Origin: Methanobacteriota archaeon
GTDB lineage: Archaea > Halobacteriota > Methanosarcinia > Methanosarcinales > Methanosarcinaceae
DNA: 30,310 nucleotides
NCBI GenBank assembly: GCA_030837265.1
Contig: JAUPKV010000347.1
Span: 1 to 30,310, forward strand
Reading direction: 5' to 3'
A model generated the notes under the pieces. The model saw nothing but the letters and a program-made list of their open reading frames with translations, was not told where the DNA came from and searched no databases. This document shows, in pieces, positions 8,979 through 16,280 of this stretch; position 1 is the first letter of the stretch, and the number at the start of each line of letters is the position of its first letter. Both the position numbers and the translations under genes were made by a program.

Positions 8979-9637
8979 ACAGCGAAGTTTTGTTCGTTTC
9001 AAATAAAATCGGAAAAGCGCTTTTTTTTGCTCAAAGAGATGTCATAGTGAAATCTTATTGTTCACCTTCACGTACCTGTTCTCACAATGATCGTTGCCAA
9101 GAGTGCGCTTTGACTGATGAGGTAAAAAAGTACCTGGAAAATAGAACTCCAAATTCCAATATTAAAATTTTGGATAGTGAAATGGCAGTAGGTATCGGAG
9201 AAGTAAAAATTGGAAAAAAAGCACTGCTGGAAGCTATGGGACTGGGATCCTGCATAGGCGTTGCTCTTTATGATATGTCAACAGGTATAGCAGGAATAGC
9301 ACATGTTTTGCTTCCTGGAGCCTCACAAAATGGAGAAACAAAATATGCTGAAACGGCTATCGAGTCAATGCTAGATGATATGATCAAAAAGGGAGCCAGA
9401 AGAAGCAAAATTGTTTCCAAGTTTGCGGGAGGAGCTAATGTTTTCAAGCACATAAATTTGGAAATCCTTAAAATTGGCAGCAGAAATGCAATCTCGGTTG
9501 AAGAGACTTTGAAAAAGAAAAAAATTCCAATACTGTCAAAAGATGTGGGAGGGGAAGTTGGCAGAAGCGTTATGTTTAACCCTCTTGATGGAAGTATGAT
9601 TATAAAATATACTAAAGGGGATGTTTTTTGGATTTAA
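8975..9637 (+). CDS. cheD: CheD-family chemoreceptor glutamine deamidase with Cys-rich N-terminal extension
   Basis: CheD deamidates glutamines on chemoreceptors and stimulates CheC. The core (about residues 68-220) has the catalytic Cys93 in GLGSCIG and His110 in IAHVLLPG, plus the conserved KFAGGANVF and GGEVGRSVMF segments. The protein is 220 residues where CheD is commonly about 160. The surplus is an N-terminal region of about 65 residues with four cysteines, C29, C35, C41 and C44 (C-x5-C-x5-C-x2-C), which could bind a metal or iron-sulfur cluster. The start overlaps the end of cheC by ATGA, so an upstream start is not in doubt. Identity of the core is firm; the function of the extension is unknown. 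Confidence 0.9.
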   Translation: MNSEVLFVSNKIGKALFFAQRDVIVKSYCSPSRTCSHNDRCQECALTDEVKKYLENRTPNSNIKILDSEMAVGIGEVKIGKKALLEAMGLGSCIGVALYDMSTGIAGIAHVLLPGASQNGETKYAETAIESMLDDMIKKGARRSKIVSKFAGGANVFKHINLEILKIGSRNAISVEETLKKKKIPILSKDVGGEVGRSVMFNPLDGSMIIKYTKGDVFWI

Positions 9638-9680
9638 AATATAAGGAGTGTTCAAGCTCGAAGAGTAGAATCTGAATTTA

Positions 9681-10336
9681 TTACTTCCTCTTATCAAGAG
9701 GATTTCGATCTTCTACTTTAGAAATCCTGTCAGTATGTTTAGGGCCGCGCATAAGTGAGAAAAAAGTGGCAATAATCGAAAGAATTGCCCCAAAGTAGAA
9801 GGATAACCTTAGTGAGGGCATAAATGCTTGCGCAAGAGTAGTCGGAAACCAGGTAGTGCCAGTCAGGACCTTTATTGTTTCGGGGTCAATAGTATCGACT
9901 ACTGACTGTGGTATCGCATTAAGACAGTCTGGACAAGTCGAAACACAATGATTTCAATTGCTCCGGCTTCACCGATATCGGGAGTTAGGTAAAGAAGGAT
10001 GGAACCAAGAGTAAAGATTGCAAATCCGACATTGTAAAGCCTTACCCTCCCATACATATCCGAGAGCCGGCCGAAACTGAGAAGCAGAGTGGCAGTAACA
10101 AGGTTATAACCCATAAGAACCCAGATAAGGTACTGGAATGACGTGAGTGTATTGATTTTAATACCATCGAAAATAGCGGGTAGTGAGATAAGAATAATGC
10201 TCCCGTTAACGGAGACCATGAACATCTCGATGGTAGTAATCGAAAGTACTACCCATTTGTAGTCAATACCTTTAAGCCTTAAACCTGCCGATTTTCGAAC
10301 TCCGTGACTCCTTACAAACGATGATTTTATCCCCAC
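9681..10336 (-). pseudogene. MFS drug-efflux transporter, internally deleted and frameshifted
   Basis: Read on the minus strand, the first 140 codons (GTG at 10336) give the N-terminus of a DHA2-type MFS pump. It has a first helix ending [16 protein letters not shown] and the loop motif GRLSDMYGR, up to the conserved IVFRLVQ. The frame then reads a few unrelated codons and stops at 9899. In another frame, from about 9932 down to the TAA at 9681-9683, the typical C-terminal end appears: [19 protein letters not shown], then a last helix FYFGAILSIIATFFSLM. The central part of the protein, probably several hundred residues including most membrane helices, is missing, with the junction near 9915-9935. 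The gene cannot make a working transporter. Its regulatory region upstream still carries a palindromic operator. Confidence 0.85.
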
Positions 10337-10350
10337 GATAATCCCCTACC

Positions 10351-10370
10351 TAATGCACTAAAGTGCATTA
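10351..10370. promoter_or_regulatory. Perfect 20-bp palindromic operator candidate
   Basis: TAATGCACTAAAGTGCATTA consists of two perfect 9-base arms around AA. It lies 15 bases upstream of the GTG of the decayed MFS gene. A TATA-like stretch (GATATATTGATAAA on the minus strand, about 10383-10398) would place the transcription start at or near the palindrome. That arrangement fits repression by a dimeric regulator such as a MarR or TetR type. It also lies 120 bases upstream of the phosphoesterase gene on the other strand. Confidence 0.6.
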
Positions 10371-10490
10371 TGACTTGTTTATCAATATATCTGATTTTGC
10401 ACTATTACTTCCATTCTAAATACCAAATACTTCTTTTTAACAATCAACTTGAGATTATTATTTATTCATGTAATCTGTATGGATTCTTAA

Positions 10491-11540
10491 ATGAAGCAAT
10501 CTTATGTAATTATCTCAGATGTACATTTAGGTAGTTCGGAATGTAATCATAAAGAATTTTGTTCTTTTCTTGAGTGGATGCTCGATTTGTCAAATCAACC
10601 TAAAGTTATAAAATACGAAAATAAGGAACTCACAGTTGAAAATCCATCGAAAATAATTCTTCTGGGAGATATTCTGGATTTGTGGAATCCAAAAAATGGT
10701 AACAGAGACAATGTTATCAAAGACTGTATCAGGCCTTTTTCCTTACTCTCAAATATTAATTGTGACAAGATATTCGTGGTTGGTAACCACGATGATTCTT
10801 TGGGCGGACTTGAGGGAAAGGTAGATTGCGAATCTCTCGAAAATGGCACAAGGTTTGCTATTTACGACAGGCATTATCCTAAAAAAGATAAAAAATCCGG
10901 TATTGCAAACGGTGTTAAAATCGGTAATCGGTCATACTATTTTCTTCATGGTCACCAATTTGATAAAAAACAAGCTATAATGAAGCATCTCAATGAACTA
11001 TGGGATCCAATTAATTGGTTTCAGGATCTCTTTAATGTTACATTTACTAAAAAGCATTGGAAATTAAATTTAGTTATTTTTTTAGGTCTGTTACTTGGTG
11101 AGAAGTACTTTTTGTGGAACGAGTTTCTAAAATTCAGTTTTTGGGGTAATCTGGGATTGGCTTTGTTTACAGGTTTTTTTGCATTGAGTTCTATTCCCGG
11201 TATTGTTGCTAACACTCAAGGAACAATATACAACTTTACAAAGCCTGCAGATAAAACGGCAGAACAGGTCATCCAACATAAATATTACCAGAAAAATAAG
11301 GAAACAATAGACGCGGATGTTGTTGTTTTCGGCCATACCCATTTTGCAAGTTCTTTTGAATTAAAAACAGAAACCGGAAAAAAACTATTCCTTAATAGCG
11401 GATGCTGGATGGGCACAGATACAGAACTCAATGGAACAATATGCCATGCAAACACTTTCATATACTTAAATGAAAGCGGTGCATATATTTTAAAATGGTG
11501 CGGTTCAGGTAAAATAAAATGTCTTGAGGCTTTTACGTAA
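10491..11540 (+). CDS. Calcineurin-like metallophosphoesterase with two inserted membrane helices
   Basis: The complete set of metal-binding motifs is present: D10-x-H12 (SDVHLGS), D60 in LLGDILDLW, N99-H100-D101 (GNHDD), H153/H155 in LHGHQFD and H282/H284 in GHTHF. The order and the GDILDLW and HGH motifs resemble UDP-2,3-diacylglucosamine diphosphatase-like (LpxH-like) enzymes. Archaea lack lipid A, so the substrate here is unknown. Residues about 191-243, between the fourth and fifth motifs, form two hydrophobic helices (NLVIFLGLLLG and GNLGLALFTGFFAL) that probably hold the catalytic domain at the cytoplasmic membrane. A TATA-like ATTATTTATT at 10455-10464 implies a very short leader. It converges on the next gene across a hairpin. 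Confidence 0.85.
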   Translation: MKQSYVIISDVHLGSSECNHKEFCSFLEWMLDLSNQPKVIKYENKELTVENPSKIILLGDILDLWNPKNGNRDNVIKDCIRPFSLLSNINCDKIFVVGNHDDSLGGLEGKVDCESLENGTRFAIYDRHYPKKDKKSGIANGVKIGNRSYYFLHGHQFDKKQAIMKHLNELWDPINWFQDLFNVTFTKKHWKLNLVIFLGLLLGEKYFLWNEFLKFSFWGNLGLALFTGFFALSSIPGIVANTQGTIYNFTKPADKTAEQVIQHKYYQKNKETIDADVVVFGHTHFASSFELKTETGKKLFLNSGCWMGTDTELNGTICHANTFIYLNESGAYILKWCGSGKIKCLEAFT

Positions 11541-11567
11541 TGCTGCGAATAACTAATCTCGAAAAAA

Positions 11568-11586
11568 AGGGAAAAATAATTTCCCT
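11568..11586. terminator. Bidirectional hairpin between convergent genes
   Basis: AGGGAAA (11568-11574) and TTTCCCT (11580-11586) form a 7-bp perfect stem with an AATAA loop. It lies between the ends of two convergent genes (stops at 11540 and 11614). A-rich sequence on the left gives a T-rich run on the minus strand. It may act as terminator or 3'-end stabiliser for either gene. Confidence 0.5.
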
Positions 11587-11613
11587 GTGTTAAGAATTCA
11601 GGCTCCTTGACTT

Positions 11614-12417
11614 CTATTTTCCATTACCTTCAGTTATATTTCCGGATATCTCGCCAGATGTATTATTTGAAAAGATCTTTTTCTCTTCAAGCTGACTGTT
11701 TTCAAAAATTATATTAATGAAAGACTGATTCCGGTTATCTGGTAGAGTATAGTTCGTAGGCACTGGCTGCTTATCTATTGTTCCGTTGTCGGTTACCACC
11801 AGTTCAGGTAAGAAAAGTCGAGTCTCTATGCTTTTGTGAGGCAGTTCTTTATCAAAAATTAGTGTATATCCTTCTCTATCGGAATTATTAACCCGCTCAA
11901 TTGCCATGATTCGAATGATCCTCTTGTTATTTACCATGGTGCCATTTACATAAAATTCTCCAACGCCCCAGATGGTACCGTAATTATATGTGGTAGGTCC
12001 TGTGCATTTATCATTGGATGAATTTCCGTTAATGCAATTATAAGTAAATAAAGATTCAGCGACATTATATACATTTTTTAGAACCACTGAATAATTGATT
12101 TGACCCTTCGGATCAGTGAAGTTGAACTCAGCTATAGCTGTTTCGTTGGATGGACTTATAGCCATTGGAGACAGGGCTGTCAAATTCAGGAAAAAAGTTC
12201 CGTTTATACTGGTATAGTTTCCTGAGAATGGAATTGATTCCTGCATTAAATCGAACGACGTTTCATTATCACTTATCGAAACCCAACGGACATCACCGGA
12301 TCCCTGGCTTGTGTTTTCCCATTGGGATGAGTTATTTCCCTCTGTTTGTGCTTGCACAACTCCAAGCGAACAGGCCAGGCATAGAGCAAGCAGAGAACTT
12401 ATTAATTTTGTTTTCAT
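11614..12417 (-). CDS. Secreted protein of unknown function
   Basis: This 267-residue protein begins with a clear signal peptide (KLISSLLALCLACSLGVVQA, cleavage after QA at about residue 23). The mature part is polar and rich in Asn-x-Ser/Thr sequons, for example NGNSS and NNTS, consistent with an exported glycoprotein. It lacks a C-terminal membrane anchor, a PKD domain and a metal-binding motif. A GGGGG ribosome-binding site lies six bases before the ATG, and a TATA-like TTTAATAAAATATG at 12462-12475 fits a leader of some 30 bases. I do not recognise the family; the sequence has the look of a beta-rich extracellular domain, which is inference. It faces the phosphoesterase gene tail to tail. 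Confidence 0.75.
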   Translation of the reverse strand: MKTKLISSLLALCLACSLGVVQAQTEGNNSSQWENTSQGSGDVRWVSISDNETSFDLMQESIPFSGNYTSINGTFFLNLTALSPMAISPSNETAIAEFNFTDPKGQINYSVVLKNVYNVAESLFTYNCINGNSSNDKCTGPTTYNYGTIWGVGEFYVNGTMVNNKRIIRIMAIERVNNSDREGYTLIFDKELPHKSIETRLFLPELVVTDNGTIDKQPVPTNYTLPDNRNQSFINIIFENSQLEEKKIFSNNTSGEISGNITEGNGK

Positions 12418-12769
12418 TAATTTCCCCCATACGTGATTTGGATATCGTTTTGTTTAGACATATTTTATTAAATTGACATAATTTAATAAAAATTGATTTA
12501 ATAATATAGAGTTAATTTATATATAATTATCTTTTATAAATTAAGTTTTAACTTTCTTGTGTTTCTGAAACCATTTTACTTACCAAAAAGTTTACATCCT
12601 AAAAAGTAAATATATTTATTGAGATATATCAGAATGAGCTCAGCCCGAATATGTTTATTTTTTCTTTCCAAGGATGCAGGCTGCCGCACAGCACTAAATA
12701 AACATGATAAAAGCGCTTTTGACTTTATGAAGCATGAAGTACGAAATTTTATAATAAAACTCATGCTTA
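12418..12769. other. Intergenic region between secreted protein and malic enzyme
   Basis: This region holds the promoter of the leftward secreted-protein gene (left part) and the 3' end region of the malic enzyme gene (right part). A 12-bp perfect palindrome AAAAGCGCTTTT lies at 12709-12720. The open frames here are short, cross into neighbouring genes and have no ribosome-binding site, so I do not call a gene. Confidence 0.5.
12730..12768 (-). terminator. Hairpin directly after malic enzyme gene
   Basis: AAGCATGA (12730-12737) and TCATGCTT (12761-12768) are perfect 8-base complements around a 23-base AT-rich loop. The element begins two bases past the malic enzyme stop codon (minus strand). 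The loop and following sequence are A/T-rich. It probably marks the 3' end of the transcript. Confidence 0.4.
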
Positions 12770-14050
12770 TTATTTTTTCGCGAAATATTTCCTTGCAGAA
12801 CAGCTTTCGACAGAAGCCCCCTCAACTGCACTCGCAACTGCAGATACTACATGCCTATCTAGAGGGTCGGGAATTATGTGATTTTCGGAAAGTTCATTGA
12901 TTGTCACAACTTCAGCAAGAGCATAGGCTGCAGCCATTTCCATTTCAGGTGTTATTTTCCTTGCACAGGTGCTTAAAGCTCCTTTAAAAAGACCCGGGTA
13001 ACTCAAGCAGTTGTTAAGCTGGTTAGGAAAGTCAGATCTTCCTGTTGCCACAATTCTTGCCCCTGCTCTTTTTGCAGCATCAGGCATGATCTCAGGTACG
13101 GGATTTGCCATAGCCATCACTATCGCGTCTTTTGCCATGGAGCGAACCATATCTTCGCTTACAATTTTCCCGACTGAAACCCCTATGAAAAGGTCGGCAC
13201 CCAAAAAGGCAATCTCAAGCCCACCTTTCATTTTTTCCGGGTTAGTAAGTCTGGAGATCTCTTCTTTAACCGGGTTCATGCCATCTGTTCGCCCACTGTA
13301 CAAAATCCCCCGACTATCGCAAAGGAGAATTTTTAAGGGGTCTGCTCCGGCACGGATTAGAAACTTGAATATTGCGACCCCGGCAGCCCCAATCCCTGAA
13401 ATCACGATTTTAAGCTTATTCAATTCCTTATTCACAATTTTAAGTGCATTCAGGATCCCGGCAAAAACTACGATGGCTGTGCCGTGCTGATCATCATGGA
13501 TAACGGGAATGTCAAGTTCTTCGCGCAACCTTGTCTCGATTTCAAAGCAGCGAGGTGCACTTATATCCTCAAGGTTAATGCCTCCAAATGCGGGTGCCAG
13601 ATATTTGACAGCCCGGATAACTTCATCCGTATCCTGAGTATCCAGGCAGATTGGGAAAGCGTCAATACCGGCAAATTCTTTGAATATGATAGCTTTGCCT
13701 TCCATAACAGGCAGTGCAGCATACGGTCCTATGTTCCCAAGTCCAAGTACTGCAGACCCATCAGTAACAATGGCAATAGTATTCTTTTTTAAAGTATAAA
13801 TGTAAGCAAGATCCGGGTTCGCGCTTATCTCCCGGCAGGGTTCAGCAACCCCAGGGGTATAAGCCACACTGAGATCATGGATCGTGCGAAGATGGATTTT
13901 ACTTGCAACTTCCAGTACACCTCCGAGCCTTCTACGCATTGCAAGAGATTCCTCATAAAGCGATACATGTATATCACTTTCTTCTTTGGAGTCCTGTCCC
14001 GGACTCCCTTCAAAGTTCGTATCCGGATCTTTTTCCGAGCCAAAAATCAA
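12770..14050 (-). CDS. Malic enzyme, short form (oxaloacetate-decarboxylating, NAD(P)-dependent)
   Basis: Catalyses oxidative decarboxylation of malate to pyruvate and CO2. Motifs in order are Y64 in [27 protein letters not shown], the catalytic Lys119 in VMEGKA, the metal-site acids in [11 protein letters not shown] and IHDDQHGTA, a Rossmann motif GIGAAG, and the late ANPVPEI segment. At 426 residues it lacks the C-terminal phosphotransacetylase-like domain of long MaeB enzymes. The first codon is TTG at 14050, with GAGAT about eight bases upstream; there is no ATG before residue 38. This gives about 27 polar residues ahead of the usual N-terminus (SLYEESLAM). A TATA-like AATTATATAAGA at about 14136-14147 fits. 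Whether it uses NAD or NADP cannot be read from sequence. Confidence 0.9.
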   Translation of the reverse strand: MIFGSEKDPDTNFEGSPGQDSKEESDIHVSLYEESLAMRRRLGGVLEVASKIHLRTIHDLSVAYTPGVAEPCREISANPDLAYIYTLKKNTIAIVTDGSAVLGLGNIGPYAALPVMEGKAIIFKEFAGIDAFPICLDTQDTDEVIRAVKYLAPAFGGINLEDISAPRCFEIETRLREELDIPVIHDDQHGTAIVVFAGILNALKIVNKELNKLKIVISGIGAAGVAIFKFLIRAGADPLKILLCDSRGILYSGRTDGMNPVKEEISRLTNPEKMKGGLEIAFLGADLFIGVSVGKIVSEDMVRSMAKDAIVMAMANPVPEIMPDAAKRAGARIVATGRSDFPNQLNNCLSYPGLFKGALSTCARKITPEMEMAAAYALAEVVTINELSENHIIPDPLDRHVVSAVASAVEGASVESCSARKYFAKK

Positions 14051-14210
14051 ACGCTTATCTCTGATTAAAATACCCCCTATAAGTAACTAATAATTGGAGG
14101 AAAACTTTTACAAACCGGATAAATAAATGAACTTCTTATATAATTAAGTTATGTAAGTTTTAATAAGAGTTAGATTCAGAGCAGTGAAATCATGCTCTTC
14201 CTAAGGATTT

Positions 14211-15464
14211 CTAGAAAAGAGTCTTAAGGAAAGAGCCGAAGGCTTTCATCAGTTTCAGAGAGTTTCCCGAAAACATTAGTTTTTTCATGAGGATAGAAGG
14301 ATGATCCATGTCTCCGTACTCAGTGACCATTTTAAGAATAGAAGGAGTATTTAGTGAGCCAATCAGATTGTTTATCTGCCTGTCTTCCAGTTTTCCCATG
14401 TAATCATGAATTTTCATGCCAATTTCAAGTTCCTTTCCCAGCCCCTTTCGCCAGAGCAAGTCATATTCGGATAGCTTCTGAACAGAGTTATCCCCCTCAA
14501 GAGCTGCCTCTGCTGCAACTTTCCCAGCTATTTTTGCCGAAAAGGCTCCAGTATAAACTCCACCAGCTGATGTCGGTTTGGCTTGCCCTGCAGCATCACC
14601 TGCTAGCAACACTCCATCCGCAACCGTTTTTCCCGGTGGGCCAATTGGAATCCCACCTATTACAAAGTCAAGCATGCCTCCCGAGTACCTGGTTCTTACA
14701 TTAGGATTAGTAGAAAGAAACTTCTCAAGGTAAAAAAGGGGAGAGCATTCTTTTTTATTATCTATTCTGGCGAGTTCAGGTTCAATGGCAAGTCCAATCC
14801 TCGAGATTTTTTCATTAACCGGCACTACCCAGGTAAAAAAACCAGGGGCTGTAGATCCTGGAAATAATTCAACAAAATTGCTGTCAATTGATGCATATGG
14901 GGCTTCGATTTGTATTCCAGAAAGTACTCGAACGGGTTTATCCATTCCTGCATAACTGGCTATCCGACTTTTAACCCCATCTGCTCCTATCACGACGGAA
15001 GTGGAAACCGTTTCAGACCTGCCGTTTTTAAGAACCTGTAGTTTTACCGGATAAAATTGATTTTTTTTCCCCTTTCCGGATGTATTGTCTTTATTTTCAA
15101 GCCCAATTGCTCTTGTCCTCAAAGAAAGTTCCACACCCTCATTTACTGCCATTATTGCCAGGTTGCGGTCAAAATTTTTCCGAGATATCACATATGCTTT
15201 GGTCTGCTTGCCATCTATTGGCATGCACTGGCCGTCAGGGGCATGTATGAAGGCCCCGCGGACGGAATTGAATACGAATTCATCCGAAGGCTGGATTTCA
15301 CATTCTGCAAGCGCTCTTGTACTTAAAAGTCCGGTACAGCCTACAGGCGAACCAATGGAAGAATGTTCTTCAATTAATAGAACCCTGGCTCCATTGAGGG
15401 CTGCATGTCGTGCAGCTGTTGAACCCACCGGACCGGCTCCGACCACAACTACATCATAATTCAT
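14211..15464 (-). CDS. Geranylgeranyl reductase family FAD-dependent oxidoreductase
   Basis: An N-terminal FAD-binding motif VVVVGAGPVGSTAARHAA is followed by the acidic strand end IEEHSSIG, the family segment PVGCTGLLS, and the second flavin motif LLAGDAAGQAKPTSAGG. These mark the geranylgeranyl reductase family, whose archaeal members saturate isoprenoid chains of membrane lipids, quinone-like carriers or dolichols. Family members differ in substrate, so the exact one is open. The frame could begin 17 codons earlier at 15515. However, the TATA box TTTAAATATATTTAA (15521-15535) would place the transcription start inside that extension, and AAGG eight bases before the ATG at 15464 supports the shorter form starting MNYDVVVV. 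No partner genes for lipid synthesis are adjacent. Confidence 0.85.
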   Translation of the reverse strand: MNYDVVVVGAGPVGSTAARHAALNGARVLLIEEHSSIGSPVGCTGLLSTRALAECEIQPSDEFVFNSVRGAFIHAPDGQCMPIDGKQTKAYVISRKNFDRNLAIMAVNEGVELSLRTRAIGLENKDNTSGKGKKNQFYPVKLQVLKNGRSETVSTSVVIGADGVKSRIASYAGMDKPVRVLSGIQIEAPYASIDSNFVELFPGSTAPGFFTWVVPVNEKISRIGLAIEPELARIDNKKECSPLFYLEKFLSTNPNVRTRYSGGMLDFVIGGIPIGPPGKTVADGVLLAGDAAGQAKPTSAGGVYTGAFSAKIAGKVAAEAALEGDNSVQKLSEYDLLWRKGLGKELEIGMKIHDYMGKLEDRQINNLIGSLNTPSILKMVTEYGDMDHPSILMKKLMFSGNSLKLMKAFGSFLKTLF

Positions 15465-15520
15465 CTTGATAACCTTCTGGATCTGTTCAACACTGGAGAA
15501 GTTTAATATATTCATATGCC

Positions 15521-15535
15521 TTAAATATATTTAAA
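15521..15535 (-). promoter_or_regulatory. TATA box of the flavoprotein gene
   Basis: The sequence TTTAAATATATTTAA on the minus strand is a strong archaeal TATA element. Transcription about 25 bases downstream would start near 15500, giving a leader of about 35-40 bases to the ATG at 15464. This is the main reason for rejecting the ATG at 15515. Confidence 0.55.
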
Positions 15536-16280
15536 TAATAAATTAATTATAAGAATAAAGTTATTTGAACATTAGTATTATCCTCGCAGAGGGAATTTGT
15601 ATAAAAGAATAATAAAATTTTACTTTTTCCAAAAGTATGTAAAAGTTCACACTAGAAAAATATACTAATAAATAAAGATAATTAATATATAATAATTATC
15701 ATATTTTTTAGATCATATAAAAATAAACAAATATATGATTTAAAACGGAAAATATTTTTAAAATTGCACAAGTTTTAAGTATTATAAGGATATATTGGGA
15801 GTTTAACAACCTAAAATTAAAAAATACATTTAAATGTTTAAATAGGTTGGGAGCCTTTAACCACCTCTGATTTGGCTCCCATTTGGTGATTCAACCTCGA
15901 CGATTAGAGAAAAACCCCTTAACTCTTAATCGTCAAGATTTTTCTTACGTAGCGTACCTATATAAAATAAACGACTTTCTTATTTTGAAGCTTTCAAAGA
16001 TTTTGATACAAACAAATTTTTAAATATATCACTCACAAATATAATTCACAGTGAAGCAAATTCTCTCGGTAGACAAAGACTTTACTGATTAGGTTTGAGA
16101 GCAATACTATGGTTAGAATCGTTTTGAATACTATTTTTCTGTTTTGGAAAAAAATTGATAGTATTATTAAGGAAAAAGGAATAGATTTTTATATCAAAAT
16201 TCTAATTTGAAAGCCTCGAAAGGTATATGCATTTTTTGACATAAGATTAAATACTTGTTATGCTTTGGAATTAGGCCAGA
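15536..16280. other. Long intergenic region (745 bases) with RNA-like structures
   Basis: The region lies between divergent genes. The left third is AT-rich with no recognised element. A structured-RNA candidate and its upstream direct repeat occupy 15795-15945. Right of it, CTATATAAAAT (15957-15967) and a TATA-like TTTTTATATC near 16185-16195 are possible promoters for the downstream gene. The octamer AATACTAT occurs at 16103-16110 and 16127-16134 and its complement ATAGTATT at 16158-16165, so two alternative stems are possible. A 33-codon frame (16109-16210) overlaps these and is not called a gene. Confidence 0.5.
15844..15945 (+). ncRNA. Candidate structured small RNA with terminator hairpin
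   Basis: The first stem pairs TGGGAGCC (15848-15855) with GGCTCCCA (15874-15881) and is enclosed by AGGTT (15844-15848) and AACCT (15893-15897), sharing one T. A second stem pairs GACGATTAGAG (15899-15909) with CTCTTAATCGTC (15923-15934) with one bulged base, and is followed by AAGATTTTTCTT, the usual form of a U-tract terminator. A TATA-like ATTTAAATG lies at about 15828-15836. A similar sequence to the start of the first stem, TTGGGAGTTTAACAACCT, occurs at 15795-15812. No open frame is involved. It may be an independent sRNA or a leader element; I cannot assign a known family. Confidence 0.5.

Noticed and set aside
12619..12900. Plus-strand frame of 93 codons at the end of malic enzyme
   Set aside because: It overlaps the 3' end of malic enzyme and the hairpin behind it, has no ribosome-binding site, and its translation resembles no protein.
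15057..15459. Two plus-strand frames (89 and 124 codons) inside the flavoprotein gene
   Set aside because: They are antisense to the FAD-binding part of a clear gene, and their composition is that of a shadow frame.
16109..16210. Plus-strand 33-codon frame (MVRIVLNTIFLFWKKI) before the PP-loop gene
   Set aside because: Only a weak GAGAG precedes it, the translation is AT-driven, and it coincides with the octamer repeats; kept as intergenic.
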